22,353 nucleotides of DNA from a virus, in the IMG/VR virus record IMGVR_UViG_3300032561_000143, positions 1 to 22,353 of that record, one strand, 5' to 3'. Of this stretch, positions 8,263-15,704 are shown one piece after another. The notes below the pieces were generated by a model. The model searched no databases. It was not told where the DNA came from and worked only from the letters and a program-made list of their open reading frames with translations. How positions within the stretch are numbered: position 1 is the first letter of the stretch; every line of letters begins with the position of its first letter. The translations under genes and the position numbers were made by a program.

Positions 8263-8604
8263 TTAGACGTTGTTAAATGTGCCAGTTACAGACTGACCAC
8301 CGTTTACGGTCAACAATACCATTGTGGTGTTAGTGGTTGCGTTAGCAGCCATGTTTATACCATCAGAGATAATTACGCCACCAGAGTTAACTGGATATAC
8401 GTTTGACCATGTGGCTACGTTAGTTGTGGAGTTATAAGCAGACACAGCGCTAATTACTACGTTAGACGTTGCGAAAGCAATATAAGTACCAGCAGGAATG
8501 ACGTTACCAGCAGTAGTTACAGTTAAGTTTGTAAGTTGTACGTAAGCACCAGGAGTGTTAGCAATGGTGCTTGATACTAGAATTTTATTTAAGCCGAGTG
8601 CCAT
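8263..8604 (-). CDS. Beta-rich small virion protein next to the capsid gene
   Basis: The gene encodes 113 residues from ATG 8604, with AAGGAG upstream. It is low in charge and rich in Val, Thr, Asn and Ala, with repeated strand-like stretches (YVQLTNLTVTTAGNVIPAG, TTMVLLTVNGGQSVTGTF). It starts 12 bases after the major capsid stop, a usual place for a decoration protein. I see no defining motif. It resembles the next protein in composition but does not clearly align with it. Confidence 0.75.
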   Translation of the reverse strand: MALGLNKILVSSTIANTPGAYVQLTNLTVTTAGNVIPAGTYIAFATSNVVISAVSAYNSTTNVATWSNVYPVNSGGVIISDGINMAANATTNTTMVLLTVNGGQSVTGTFNNV

Positions 8605-8616
8605 GTTATTAGCTCC

Positions 8617-9627
8617 TTATAGTGAAATAGAGTTATAACCTGTCACCACAGTCATTGACTTAGGCTTGGTGCTTACTAATTCAGCAATCATCAAGACAGC
8701 GCCAACATAACCGATCTGCCAGTTAGGTAAAGTGGACTCAAAACCAGTAAATACGAAAGAACCTTGATCGTGAATATAGAGGTTCAAGTAGTTACTGTTG
8801 ATGAAGTACATAGTACCTTCAGGACAGTATGGATCTGGGTAAACAGGAACACCAGCGACCATCAATGCACGGAAAGCTGCCTGAGGACCGTTTGAATCGC
8901 CATCAAAAGCGCTTCCTGGGGTGATAACGTATTGTTCTTGACCAACGTAGTCTTGTGCCAAGAGTGTCCATGTACCAAAACCGCAAACGGCAAAGGTTGG
9001 GATTTCAGCACCACGTTTTACAGTACCAGAAATGTATTGCAGTACGTTTTGACGTGTTGGGTTGACGTTTCCAGCGTTGTAACGCTTAGATTGCCACCAT
9101 GTGTAGGTAGAACGATTGATGTTACCGTATGTTGCAAGGTTTGTACCATCATCAATTGCACCAGGCAAACCAATGAACTGTTGAGTATTGGTGTAGTTGG
9201 TGTAAAGAGCAGTAGCCATTGCATCCATCATTACGTTGGTCGCATCGTTCATACGAGCTTCAATCAATGGAATAATGGCGTAATCTTGCTGAACTGCACC
9301 TTCCATACCTAAGAAAGGTACTGGGGCAATCATTAACTTCAAGTTAAATTCAGCGTTAAATGCACCTTGCTGAACTGCTGGCTGGTTGAAAGAACCAGAG
9401 TAGTCAGACCATTGTGCGTTAACAAACTGAGCGCCTTGAACTGGCACGGTTACTTGTGACACACCGCCTGAAGCCTGTTGACTGTTAGCAATCAAAGCAG
9501 CCATCAAAGGTGTACTGTTGTAAAGCTGTACGACCAGCTTGGGAATAAACGCTCTACGAGTTACGTATGTAAGCTCGTTATACTGCGATGAACCCGAGGC
9601 TGGAACAATTCCTCCGCCTATTGGCAT
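8617..9627 (-). CDS. Major capsid protein, probably HK97 fold
   Basis: The gene encodes 336 residues from ATG 9627, with AGGAG six bases upstream. After a short arm (~1-20), residues ~20-80 (TRRAFIPKLVVQLYNSTPLMAAL, then VSQVTVPVQGAQFVNAQW) have the N-arm plus E-loop pattern of phage capsid proteins. Residues ~105-145 are the long spine helix region (MEGAVQQDYAIIPLIEARMNDATNVMMDAMATALY). The C-terminal part (VAGVPVYPDP, GTMYFINSNYLNLYIH) resembles the A-domain strands of HK97-type coats. The gene follows the scaffold-like gene and precedes small head proteins. The length suits capsid proteins without a fused protease, and no separate protease is seen between portal and coat. Confidence 0.88.
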   Translation of the reverse strand: MPIGGGIVPASGSSQYNELTYVTRRAFIPKLVVQLYNSTPLMAALIANSQQASGGVSQVTVPVQGAQFVNAQWSDYSGSFNQPAVQQGAFNAEFNLKLMIAPVPFLGMEGAVQQDYAIIPLIEARMNDATNVMMDAMATALYTNYTNTQQFIGLPGAIDDGTNLATYGNINRSTYTWWQSKRYNAGNVNPTRQNVLQYISGTVKRGAEIPTFAVCGFGTWTLLAQDYVGQEQYVITPGSAFDGDSNGPQAAFRALMVAGVPVYPDPYCPEGTMYFINSNYLNLYIHDQGSFVFTGFESTLPNWQIGYVGAVLMIAELVSTKPKSMTVVTGYNSISL

Positions 9628-9663
9628 AATAAACTCCTAAAGTAAATATCCCCTATTTACTAC

Positions 9664-10185
9664 TTATTTAAAACCGATGGGTCTTGAGTTTTGTTTGCTC
9701 AGATCCGCCAGCGCTTTTTGTGCTTCATCTCTAGCACCCATTTGTGGGTTCTTCCAATACTTAGAAAGGTCAAACTTGTTCATTGGGCTAGAGCTGTATC
9801 CCATTGGAGTTGGAGTTGCTGCTTTCTTCATCCAATCGAAATATTCTGCTGCTGTTTCATGATTAGTCATGCCTTTTTCAAGCATTACTTTTTCAATCTC
9901 AGCAATTTCTTCTTCGCTACGACCTAATTTTGCTCTGCGCTTGTTTAATTCTTCAACTGCATCACGCTCACGCAACTTAGCTTCCAAAGCCATTACCCGT
10001 TCTTCAGCAGCAGATACTTTTTTATTGGTGTAATCTTCAATATCAAGTTCTGGCACAGAAAGCTCAGGTCTGACCTGTTTGGTCATACGCAAAAATTCTT
10101 TACGTGTTTGTGGGTTGTCAGACAATTGCTTGGCTAACAGTGCCAACTCATCACGTTGTTCTAATGATAAATCTTCTAAGCTCAT
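9664..10185 (-). CDS. Capsid scaffold-like protein
   Basis: The gene encodes 173 residues from ATG 10185, with AAAGGGG upstream. It is highly charged and mostly helical. Residues ~50-105 (TNKKVSAAEERVMALEAKLRERDAVEELNKRRAK and following) read as a coiled coil, and the C-terminus is basic (QKALADLSKQNSRPIGFK). Scaffolding proteins are commonly this shape, with the coat-binding part in a basic C-terminal helix. Its position immediately before the coat gene supports the call. It has no protease motif. Confidence 0.75.
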   Translation of the reverse strand: MSLEDLSLEQRDELALLAKQLSDNPQTRKEFLRMTKQVRPELSVPELDIEDYTNKKVSAAEERVMALEAKLRERDAVEELNKRRAKLGRSEEEIAEIEKVMLEKGMTNHETAAEYFDWMKKAATPTPMGYSSSPMNKFDLSKYWKNPQMGARDEAQKALADLSKQNSRPIGFK

Positions 10186-10204
10186 AATTTATCCCCTTTC
10201 TGAG

Positions 10205-10390
10205 TTAGATTACTTTTTTGGTGTCACCTGGATGGCTCATAGTCATCATGTTCTTAAAACCTGCTTTAGAAGCAGAGGTTAAGCCACCAAACTGTGAGTA
10301 ACGAGGTGTGTTGATAACTTGACCATTTTTTTGGTTGTTATCAGTTGGTCTGCGTGGTAACGCAGCGCCACGTGGTTTAAAAAGTTCCAT
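10205..10390 (-). CDS. Short basic protein, 61 residues, unknown
   Basis: ATG 10390 is preceded by AAGGA at a suitable distance. The product begins MELFKPRGAALPRRPTDNNQ and has a low-complexity, disordered look rich in Lys, Arg, Gly, Ser and Asn, with net positive charge. It fits exactly between the Pro/Met-rich gene and the scaffold gene with 9- and 19-base gaps. A frame in another register covering 10279-10584 conflicts with it and is composition noise. The function is unknown, and DNA or scaffold binding is possible from charge alone. Confidence 0.65.
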   Translation of the reverse strand: MELFKPRGAALPRRPTDNNQKNGQVINTPRYSQFGGLTSASKAGFKNMMTMSHPGDTKKVI

Positions 10391-10399
10391 AATGATTCC

Positions 10400-10900
10400 T
10401 TACATTTTTGGAGTTGCGGAAGGCATACCACCTGGCATACCGCCTGGTGCTGCTGGAGGCGGTGTTGGGGCAGACATACCTGGGATTTGTGGCGCTTGTT
10501 GCATTGCTTTTCCTTCAGCCGTTGCGCCACCAGCTTGAGGTAATGTTTGAAGCATTTGCATGATCTCGGTTGGCTGAAGTTCATTAACCTTAGACTTTTT
10601 AGGACCGATGATTCCTGTCATGGTGCGAATAGCAGCAAGGAGCTTTTGACCTTCTGGGGATTCGCTTCCCAAGGCAGGAAGTGCTTGTTCGAGTAAGTCC
10701 ATTGCCATCGAAATGTTAATCATTGAGGCTTCCCGATTACCCATTTTAGGTTCAGGGGTGGACATTGGTGATCCCATTGGTGGAGCGGAATTATCAGAAA
10801 TTCCACCACCGCCTTCTGGCATTGGAGGAATACCAGCAGGTGTAGCCCCATCTTTTTGGGACTTAATCATTTGCATTAGTTGGTCTGACGGTACGCCCAT
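10400..10900 (-). CDS. Pro/Met/Gly-rich head-region protein, unknown
   Basis: The gene encodes 166 residues from ATG 10900 (AGGA upstream). Both ends are disordered (residues ~20-55 PPMPEGGGG, MGSPMSTPEP; C-terminus PTPPPAAPGGMPGGMPSATPKM). The centre (~60-105) is an amphipathic helical unit, SMINISMAMDLLEQALPALGSESPEGQKLLAAIRTM, then IGPKKSKVNELQPTEIMQMLQTL. Proteins with this layout lie just after the portal in related phages and are unnamed. A minor head or scaffold-associated role is an inference from position. It is the first gene after the hairpin and promoter region at 10925-11031, so it may start a separate transcript. Confidence 0.8.
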   Translation of the reverse strand: MGVPSDQLMQMIKSQKDGATPAGIPPMPEGGGGISDNSAPPMGSPMSTPEPKMGNREASMINISMAMDLLEQALPALGSESPEGQKLLAAIRTMTGIIGPKKSKVNELQPTEIMQMLQTLPQAGGATAEGKAMQQAPQIPGMSAPTPPPAAPGGMPGGMPSATPKM

Positions 10901-10924
10901 ACATTTTCCTATGAATTTACGCTT

Positions 10925-10952
10925 ACTGTAATCTTAAACTAATAAAAGTCAA
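10925..10952 (-). promoter_or_regulatory. Candidate promoter for the capsid gene block
   Basis: On the minus strand TTGACT (10952-10947) is separated by 16 bases from TACAGT (10930-10925). The -35 matches five of six consensus bases and the -10 matches four of six. The site is 25 bases upstream of the ATG at 10900 and downstream of a group of hairpins, a sensible place to boost capsid expression. The evidence is sequence only. Confidence 0.35.
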
Positions 10953-10975
10953 GTGGGGGGTATTATTTTTGATTC

Positions 10976-11031
10976 CCTCCCCCCAAGGGAGGTTTATTCG
11001 GTCAAGTCCGAAATAATCCTGTTAGGGATTA
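10976..11031 (-). terminator. Three consecutive hairpins after the first basic micro-ORF
   Basis: The stems are TAATCC/GGATTA (11014-11019 with 11026-11031, including the TAA stop), TTCGG/CCGAA (10997-11001 with 11008-11012) and CCTCCC/GGGAGG (10976-10981 with 10987-10992). No clear U-run follows on the minus strand, so they may stabilise or process mRNA rather than terminate it. Confidence 0.4.
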
Positions 11032-11070
11032 CTTACGTGCTTTACGACCTTTGCGAGCTTTACGTGCCAT
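11029..11070 (-). CDS. 13-residue Lys/Arg-rich micro-ORF A
   Basis: The frame ATG...TAA encodes MARKARKGRKARK. AAGGAG lies eight bases before the ATG, one of the best ribosome sites in the late block. Of 13 residues, eight are Lys or Arg, with no acidic residue. The stop codon is part of a perfect six-pair stem-loop. A second micro-ORF of the same length and composition lies 77 bases upstream. Such a peptide could bind nucleic acid in the head, much like small basic packaging proteins in other phages, but this is inference. Chance is possible for a 42-base frame. The paired occurrence with ribosome sites argues against it. Confidence 0.55.
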   Translation of the reverse strand: MARKARKGRKARK

Positions 11071-11147
11071 GTGAATGACTCCTTAAAAAGCGGTCACCTA
11101 TTTCAAAGGGAAGGCAGCCACACCCTTTTTCCTGTGAAGGGAAACTA

Positions 11148-11189
11148 TTAACGACGTGATTTACGTGATTTTTTATGGCTCTTACGCAT
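11148..11189 (-). CDS. 13-residue Lys/Arg/Ser-rich micro-ORF B
   Basis: The frame encodes MRKSHKKSRKSRR, with eight of 13 residues Lys or Arg plus one His. TTGGAGAT lies about eight bases before the ATG. After the stop, TTTCC/GGAAA forms a small hairpin, echoing the hairpin after micro-ORF A. It sits between a 54-residue gene and micro-ORF A in the portal-to-scaffold interval. No family is recognised. Packaging, DNA binding or a translated leader are all possible. Confidence 0.55.
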   Translation of the reverse strand: MRKSHKKSRKSRR

Positions 11190-11208
11190 TTTAAATCTCC
11201 AAGTTAAG

Positions 11209-11373
11209 CTATCCCCTAACTGAACGACCCATGTCCCTAGTTTTAGGGCTACGGTTAAAACTCTTTACTCCTTGAGTACGATACTGCAAATTTGGTGAAC
11301 CTGCATCTCTTTTTAATTGCTCAGTAGTTACCCTAGGTTGATCTGCTTTTGGCGCTACGCTTGATCTTGCCAT
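11209..11373 (-). CDS. Short basic protein, 54 residues, downstream of portal
   Basis: The ATG at 11373 overlaps the portal stop by one base (TAATG), so it is probably translated by ribosomes finishing the portal. It encodes 54 residues starting MARSSVAPKADQPRVTTEQL and ending DMGRSVRG. The composition is basic and polar with no hydrophobic core, so it is probably disordered. It ends 19 bases before micro-ORF B. The function is unknown. Position suggests a role with the portal or head. Confidence 0.65.
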   Translation of the reverse strand: MARSSVAPKADQPRVTTEQLKRDAGSPNLQYRTQGVKSFNRSPKTRDMGRSVRG

Positions 11374-12998
11374 TATCCTACCTCTGGTTCTTTCTTCCCT
11401 TTAGGTGCGGGAGCTTGTTGTTTAGGTTGAGCAGCTTCCATTTTCTCTCTACGTTTCAACTTGTCTTTCAACAATTGTTTCATCGGTGGTTCTGTCAAGT
11501 CAAGCAATGATTCGGCATCAATAGCTTTGGCTTTGAACAAATTAAACGCTAATTGTTTTAAATCTTCGGTAAAGATTGGGCTGTTAGAGTGAGCATCCAC
11601 TTTAACTACAAAATCTTTAGTAAATTGCTCGGCAATAAAGGCTTTACCATCTTCATCTTTAAAGTGAGTGTCATCATAGGCTTGCAATAACTTGAGATAT
11701 AAGGTTGCTACCTTTTCCAAGCTATCTTCCACAATCAAAGCCCGTTTTTTAGCTCTTGAACTACCAAGACGAGCTAATTGGCTTGCATGACCTTGACTTC
11801 TTACGCCTGATTCGCCTTTACCGCTTAATACGTTGCTAATACCTGATACTTCAGCAAACATATTGTCAATTTCATGCAATACCTCAAACAAATCAGGTGG
11901 CATTTCAGGCGATAGGCGATCTACCTTACCGCCAGGCATATCTGAGGCAATCAATGATCCAGCACGTTGCATAGCAAAGTATTTTTCATCGGTAATACCG
12001 CTAAATCCGCTAAATGCCGTTGGTGGCGCTACCTGCTTAGAAAGAAGATCAAGAATCTCAGTCATGCGAGTGTTACGCAACTCTTGCAACAAAATCAATT
12101 GCTGCGCTTCTGAAGCACCCCAGTAATAATCGGGCAATGGATTAGGTGTAATCTGCACAAAAGGACATTCACCTTTTAAGAACAGGCTTGCACCAGGTCT
12201 GTCATAAATGATGATGTCAGGAGCAGCCATTGTGACCACTTGATAATCCTCAGTATCATCATTCCACAGCCACAACTCAGTCATTTCAACGGTATCTTCG
12301 GCTACCTGAGCTTTGTAACGGTTCATGCCGTACAGATCAAGGTTAATGTTGCCGTAGATAGTGGGATTGGTCTGGCTCATCACAATACGGTTTACCGCAT
12401 CAGGTATTTCAGAATCGGATACTTTTGTGCCTGAAGTAATGCGGGAAACAATCTGTTCACGCTTTGGATGGGAATACAGACGGGCGTATAGCTCCGACTT
12501 AGTAATGTAGTAAGTTTGTGTAATGGCTTCTTGCCTGTCTGTATAAGGGGTATCTTCACGCAACACGCCAATCGATGACGGTTCAATCATGTAAGGATGA
12601 ATACCTTTGTTGTACACCAGCTTAATAAAGGTGGTGTTGTACACAAGCGCCCATGTCAACGCAGTAGAAAATACTTGATCTGCATTGGAATTAAGCCACT
12701 CATCATTGAGCGCTTGGGTTAAGACTGGTGCTTTGTGATGCTCTGCGTTATGGACAGATGCGCCTAATGCAATAGAAAATCTTGTTGTTTCGGCTGAATA
12801 TAAAAATGAAGTTAATTGATCTAAGTGCGGGTGAATTTTATTAAAATACGCTGGTGGTTGCTCTGGACCAGCGCCAAATAAATAATATGCTCTTAGTGTC
12901 GTGTAATCACCCTTTCTAGCTTCTTTGGACACCATACATTTATTGATGATGTCCAAATATAGTTCTTCTCTAGCTTCGGGTGCTGACGGAATTTTCAT
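11373..12998 (-). CDS. Portal protein
   Basis: The gene encodes 541 residues from ATG 12998, overlapping the upstream gene by four bases (ATGA). Portal proteins form the dodecameric ring through which DNA enters and leaves the head. Here the N-terminal helices (~1-60), the central segment with WALVYNTTFIKLVYNKG (~115-132) and PSSIGV, and the later ECPFVQITPNPLPDYYWGASEAQQLILLQELRN (~275-308) followed by long helices fit phage portals of the P22/T7-like type. The C-terminal tail (~500-541) is Lys/Gln/Pro/Ala-rich. The order terminase, two small genes, portal, scaffold, coat supports it. Confidence 0.87.
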   Translation of the reverse strand: MKIPSAPEAREELYLDIINKCMVSKEARKGDYTTLRAYYLFGAGPEQPPAYFNKIHPHLDQLTSFLYSAETTRFSIALGASVHNAEHHKAPVLTQALNDEWLNSNADQVFSTALTWALVYNTTFIKLVYNKGIHPYMIEPSSIGVLREDTPYTDRQEAITQTYYITKSELYARLYSHPKREQIVSRITSGTKVSDSEIPDAVNRIVMSQTNPTIYGNINLDLYGMNRYKAQVAEDTVEMTELWLWNDDTEDYQVVTMAAPDIIIYDRPGASLFLKGECPFVQITPNPLPDYYWGASEAQQLILLQELRNTRMTEILDLLSKQVAPPTAFSGFSGITDEKYFAMQRAGSLIASDMPGGKVDRLSPEMPPDLFEVLHEIDNMFAEVSGISNVLSGKGESGVRSQGHASQLARLGSSRAKKRALIVEDSLEKVATLYLKLLQAYDDTHFKDEDGKAFIAEQFTKDFVVKVDAHSNSPIFTEDLKQLAFNLFKAKAIDAESLLDLTEPPMKQLLKDKLKRREKMEAAQPKQQAPAPKGKKEPEVG

Positions 12999-13546
12999 GT
13001 TTTAATTTTTAGGTTATCTGGATCGGGCATATAACTTGCAGTCTTAGGTCCTGAGTTTATACCAGCCTGTTGTGGTGTCAAGCCCACCTGCTCACCCATG
13101 ACAGGTTGTGCAAATCTTCCAGCAAGAATGGACTGCATATCCATTCCTCTCATTCCTCCGCCCCAGACCGCTGCATCCCCTGGGCGGCTTTCTTTTTGCG
13201 CTTGCTGATCGGGAATTTGGGGTTTGATTTTGTCTTTGTTGACGCCTTTTTTGCGGGTAGCGTACTTTTCTGCGTCTGCGTAGTCTTTTTCTTTGAACTT
13301 GTTTTTACGGGTAAGGTATCCGCTTTGGTTTTCACCTTCTCTTGTGGACTTGATGTCGGACATATCGAACTCCATTGCGAGTTGCTTTGTTGACTTGTCG
13401 GTGAACTTGGTTTTGTTGCTGATAAGGTTAGGAGCTTGCAAAAATACGACCATAACTTCTTCATGACAATCCTTCATAGGACACTGCGGTTTACGGGATT
13501 CGAAATATCCATGTTTAGGACATTTGTAATCGTTTACTACTGCCAT
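12995..13546 (-). CDS. N-terminal zinc-knuckle protein between terminase and portal
   Basis: The gene encodes 183 residues from ATG 13546, with GGGAGA upstream. Residues 9-27 carry C-P-K-H and C-P-M-K-D-C spaced as a small zinc ribbon (CPKHGYFE then CPMKDC). The middle is highly charged and Lys-rich (~45-120, e.g. RKNKFKEKDYADAEKYATRKKG), and the C-terminus is Gly/Met/Pro-rich (MRGMDMQSILAGRF). Zinc-ribbon proteins of this sort are common beside environmental phage portals, but no function is established. DNA or terminase binding is a plausible reading of a zinc site plus a basic helix. The gene overlaps the portal by ATGA. Confidence 0.8.
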   Translation of the reverse strand: MAVVNDYKCPKHGYFESRKPQCPMKDCHEEVMVVFLQAPNLISNKTKFTDKSTKQLAMEFDMSDIKSTREGENQSGYLTRKNKFKEKDYADAEKYATRKKGVNKDKIKPQIPDQQAQKESRPGDAAVWGGGMRGMDMQSILAGRFAQPVMGEQVGLTPQQAGINSGPKTASYMPDPDNLKIKT

Positions 13547-13548
13547 TG

Positions 13549-13944
13549 TTATCTCCCCTTCAATTGTTCGTCAAGTGTTAAAACAGAATAATCAGACCTA
13601 TTGGTAATACCCAACTTAATCTTAATCTCTCCATTAACTAATTGCAATCCCGCACTTTTTGCCATATCAGGCTTTGGTTCTTTGCGATATTGCACAAATC
13701 TAGTGTTATCTCGGTTTTGCATAATGGCTACTTCGCCATTTACCCACTCTGTATAGGCTTTACTAACTCGTCTTTGCATATATTCGGTCAATGGTTCGGA
13801 TTCATCTAAGAAAACATCCCGTATATGCGCTTCAGACACGCCAGCCAAGTCAGAAAACAATTTAACGGATATTCCACGATTTTTGTCTTGTAAAAAGCGT
13901 TTCATAATCCGTTTTAGTTCCATTTTTGGTATTGCAGACCTCAT
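13549..13944 (-). CDS. HTH-like DNA-binding protein, possible small terminase subunit
   Basis: The gene encodes 131 residues from ATG 13944, overlapping TerL by four bases (ATGA). Residues ~22-67 (GISVKLFSDLAGVSEAHIRDVF...QRRVSKAYTEW) have the spacing of a helix-turn-helix, with LAGVSEAHIRDVF as the turn and recognition helix. The C-terminal half is mixed beta and Lys-rich (GEIKIKLGITNRSDYSVLTL). Small terminase subunits carry N-terminal DNA-binding helices and are usually next to TerL, though mostly upstream, whereas this gene is downstream. A transcription regulator is the alternative. No other TerS candidate is obvious among the neighbours. Confidence 0.6.
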   Translation of the reverse strand: MRSAIPKMELKRIMKRFLQDKNRGISVKLFSDLAGVSEAHIRDVFLDESEPLTEYMQRRVSKAYTEWVNGEVAIMQNRDNTRFVQYRKEPKPDMAKSAGLQLVNGEIKIKLGITNRSDYSVLTLDEQLKGR

Positions 13945-15704
13945 TTACCGTAAACCCCAATACGTTTTAAGTAATCGCTCACATTTCTGCCAACGGTAAG
14001 CTGCTCTGGCGTAAAGTCATCTTGCATACGGGACATTGGGCGAGTGAGCTTGGCAGTAATCAGTCTTGGTTGCACCTGTTCTGCAAAAGCAGCGCAAGCA
14101 AGAGCCGTAGCAATTACCCTATCGTCTTTATTGCGACCTGAAGCCTCAATTGAGCTGCCGTCACGGATAGTGGTTTTCATTTCTTCAATCGTATCCATAT
14201 CCCAAATGTCCATCATCCCACGCTCAAAGTAATCTTTCATGTAGGTAAGCATCCGCTCTTTGGTTGCTGCTGTGGTCATCCAGCCAATTGAGTTGGACAC
14301 CCCGCCAAGCGTATCGTTTCTGCGCCAAATGTAATTTTGCATATTGCCGTACACGTCAAGCAGGTCTTTGCCTAGGGCTGTACCCATGCTGGCAGCTTGG
14401 CGCTTGAGGTTACGCAATTCATTGATAACTGCCTGACCTGGACCATTGATTTCAAGGTTCAAAGTCGAGTTTTTATACGCACCCGCTAGGTGGGCAATGA
14501 TCCAAGCAAACTGGTAGGTGTTTAATTCTGAGGTGGCAAAGGAAGCGACTTGCTCTAGTCCATCTGCGTAGCACCTAAAGACTTGAATACAAAATCTGTC
14601 AGCCCAATCGCTAGATCCATAAGCAGGATCAGCGCCAATAACATAGTAAGCCGTATCAACTGGTTCTTCCCAGACTTTAAGGGTTGCCAGGCGCTCTGTT
14701 GATTTAAGAACTTCAGTATCTTGAAAGTTAACACCAAAGCTATAGCGGTAAGAATCATAAGTACGTTTCTTTAGTTTTTTAACTGCATCGGTACACCTAG
14801 CGTTAGAAAAAAACGATGTACCTGTCATCACAAAGGCATAGTCCTCAGTAGGCGGAAACTCTTGATACATGAGGCTATCGTCTTTAATACCTTCGTACAA
14901 TTTCCAGCGCCACCACGCTATTTGACGGGAATTGATTTCAAAGTTATACAACTTTTTAATATCTTTGACCCATTCTTTTTCTTCGCCTGTCAGCTTGCCA
15001 TCCCAATACACTTCATAGGTTTTGCTTTTAGGATCAAGCATATACAGCTCGTTACGCCACCAGCCACAAAAGATGGCACGTTGCGTACGGGCTTTTTTAG
15101 CTGTCACGTACATATCGTGAAACATATTAAAGCCACGTGCCGTTGATTCAAAGGTGTACAAGCGATCAGGGTTAGTCTCAGCCAAAGATGCTAAGAGAGA
15201 TGCAAGTCCTTCTTCGTCACCCCAGGATGATGTTTCTGTTCCATGTAGGTATGTAATAGCCTTACCACGACCCAAACTTCCTTTTGCTCTAAGCCCAGCG
15301 ACTTGATAAAAGAGACGGCTTCGGTTTTTGAGGGAAAGCTGATTTCGGTTGTGAGCAAGGAGCGGGATTTTATACTCTTTGGGCAAACCATCCATATACA
15401 TGGCAAGGGTTGATCGGAACATATCCCGATTTTCTTCCGTATCCGTTGTGAGTGTGCCTTGAAGCCCTGGGTGCATGAAGTGCCAGTAGAGGTCAAGTGC
15501 GAGGGAGATTGTGGTGATTCCAAGTTGCCTTCCTTTCAGAATGACGAAAAAATGGCAGCCATCTGCCAATCCTTTGTTGATCTCATCCATGACATAGGTT
15601 TGCGTACCCAGAAGATTGTCCATCTTCCGCAAGCCTTGCTCTTTGGTCTCAATCTTGAGCTGCTTACAAAAATTGTAAAAATGTTTGAGATTGAATTGAC
15701 TCAT
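13941..15704 (-). CDS. terL: Terminase large subunit (packaging ATPase/nuclease)
   Basis: TerL cuts concatemeric DNA and drives it through the portal using ATP. The ATG at 15704 overlaps the glycosyltransferase stop as ATGA. A longer frame starts with TTG at 15716 and has no better ribosome site, so I prefer 15704 (587 residues). Residues 58-65 (GRQLGITT) fit the Walker A variant of large terminases. Residues ~149-162 (AITYLHGTETSSWGDE) fit the Walker B region with its catalytic acidic pair. The RNase H-like nuclease is marked by GADPAYG (Asp ~359), LEINGPG (Glu ~418) and KDDRVIATAL (Asp 527/528). Both domains look complete. Confidence 0.93.
   Translation of the reverse strand: MSQFNLKHFYNFCKQLKIETKEQGLRKMDNLLGTQTYVMDEINKGLADGCHFFVILKGRQLGITTISLALDLYWHFMHPGLQGTLTTDTEENRDMFRSTLAMYMDGLPKEYKIPLLAHNRNQLSLKNRSRLFYQVAGLRAKGSLGRGKAITYLHGTETSSWGDEEGLASLLASLAETNPDRLYTFESTARGFNMFHDMYVTAKKARTQRAIFCGWWRNELYMLDPKSKTYEVYWDGKLTGEEKEWVKDIKKLYNFEINSRQIAWWRWKLYEGIKDDSLMYQEFPPTEDYAFVMTGTSFFSNARCTDAVKKLKKRTYDSYRYSFGVNFQDTEVLKSTERLATLKVWEEPVDTAYYVIGADPAYGSSDWADRFCIQVFRCYADGLEQVASFATSELNTYQFAWIIAHLAGAYKNSTLNLEINGPGQAVINELRNLKRQAASMGTALGKDLLDVYGNMQNYIWRRNDTLGGVSNSIGWMTTAATKERMLTYMKDYFERGMMDIWDMDTIEEMKTTIRDGSSIEASGRNKDDRVIATALACAAFAEQVQPRLITAKLTRPMSRMQDDFTPEQLTVGRNVSDYLKRIGVYGK

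Noticed and set aside
8932-9312. Plus-strand 126-codon Cys/Val/Thr-rich frame opposite the capsid gene
   Set aside because: It is antisense to a long, typical capsid protein, and no ribosome site or domain is seen.
10279-10584. Minus-strand frame of 101 codons rich in Gln, His and Cys
   Set aside because: It overlaps two better genes (10205-10390 and 10400-10900) that have ribosome sites and neat spacing. Its composition is what a shifted Pro/Met/Gly-rich coding sequence gives.
13150-13464. Minus-strand 104-codon Ser/Thr/Lys frame within the zinc-knuckle gene
   Set aside because: It lies entirely within the better supported 183-residue gene and has no independent start signal. The zinc motif and ATGA coupling favour the other frame.
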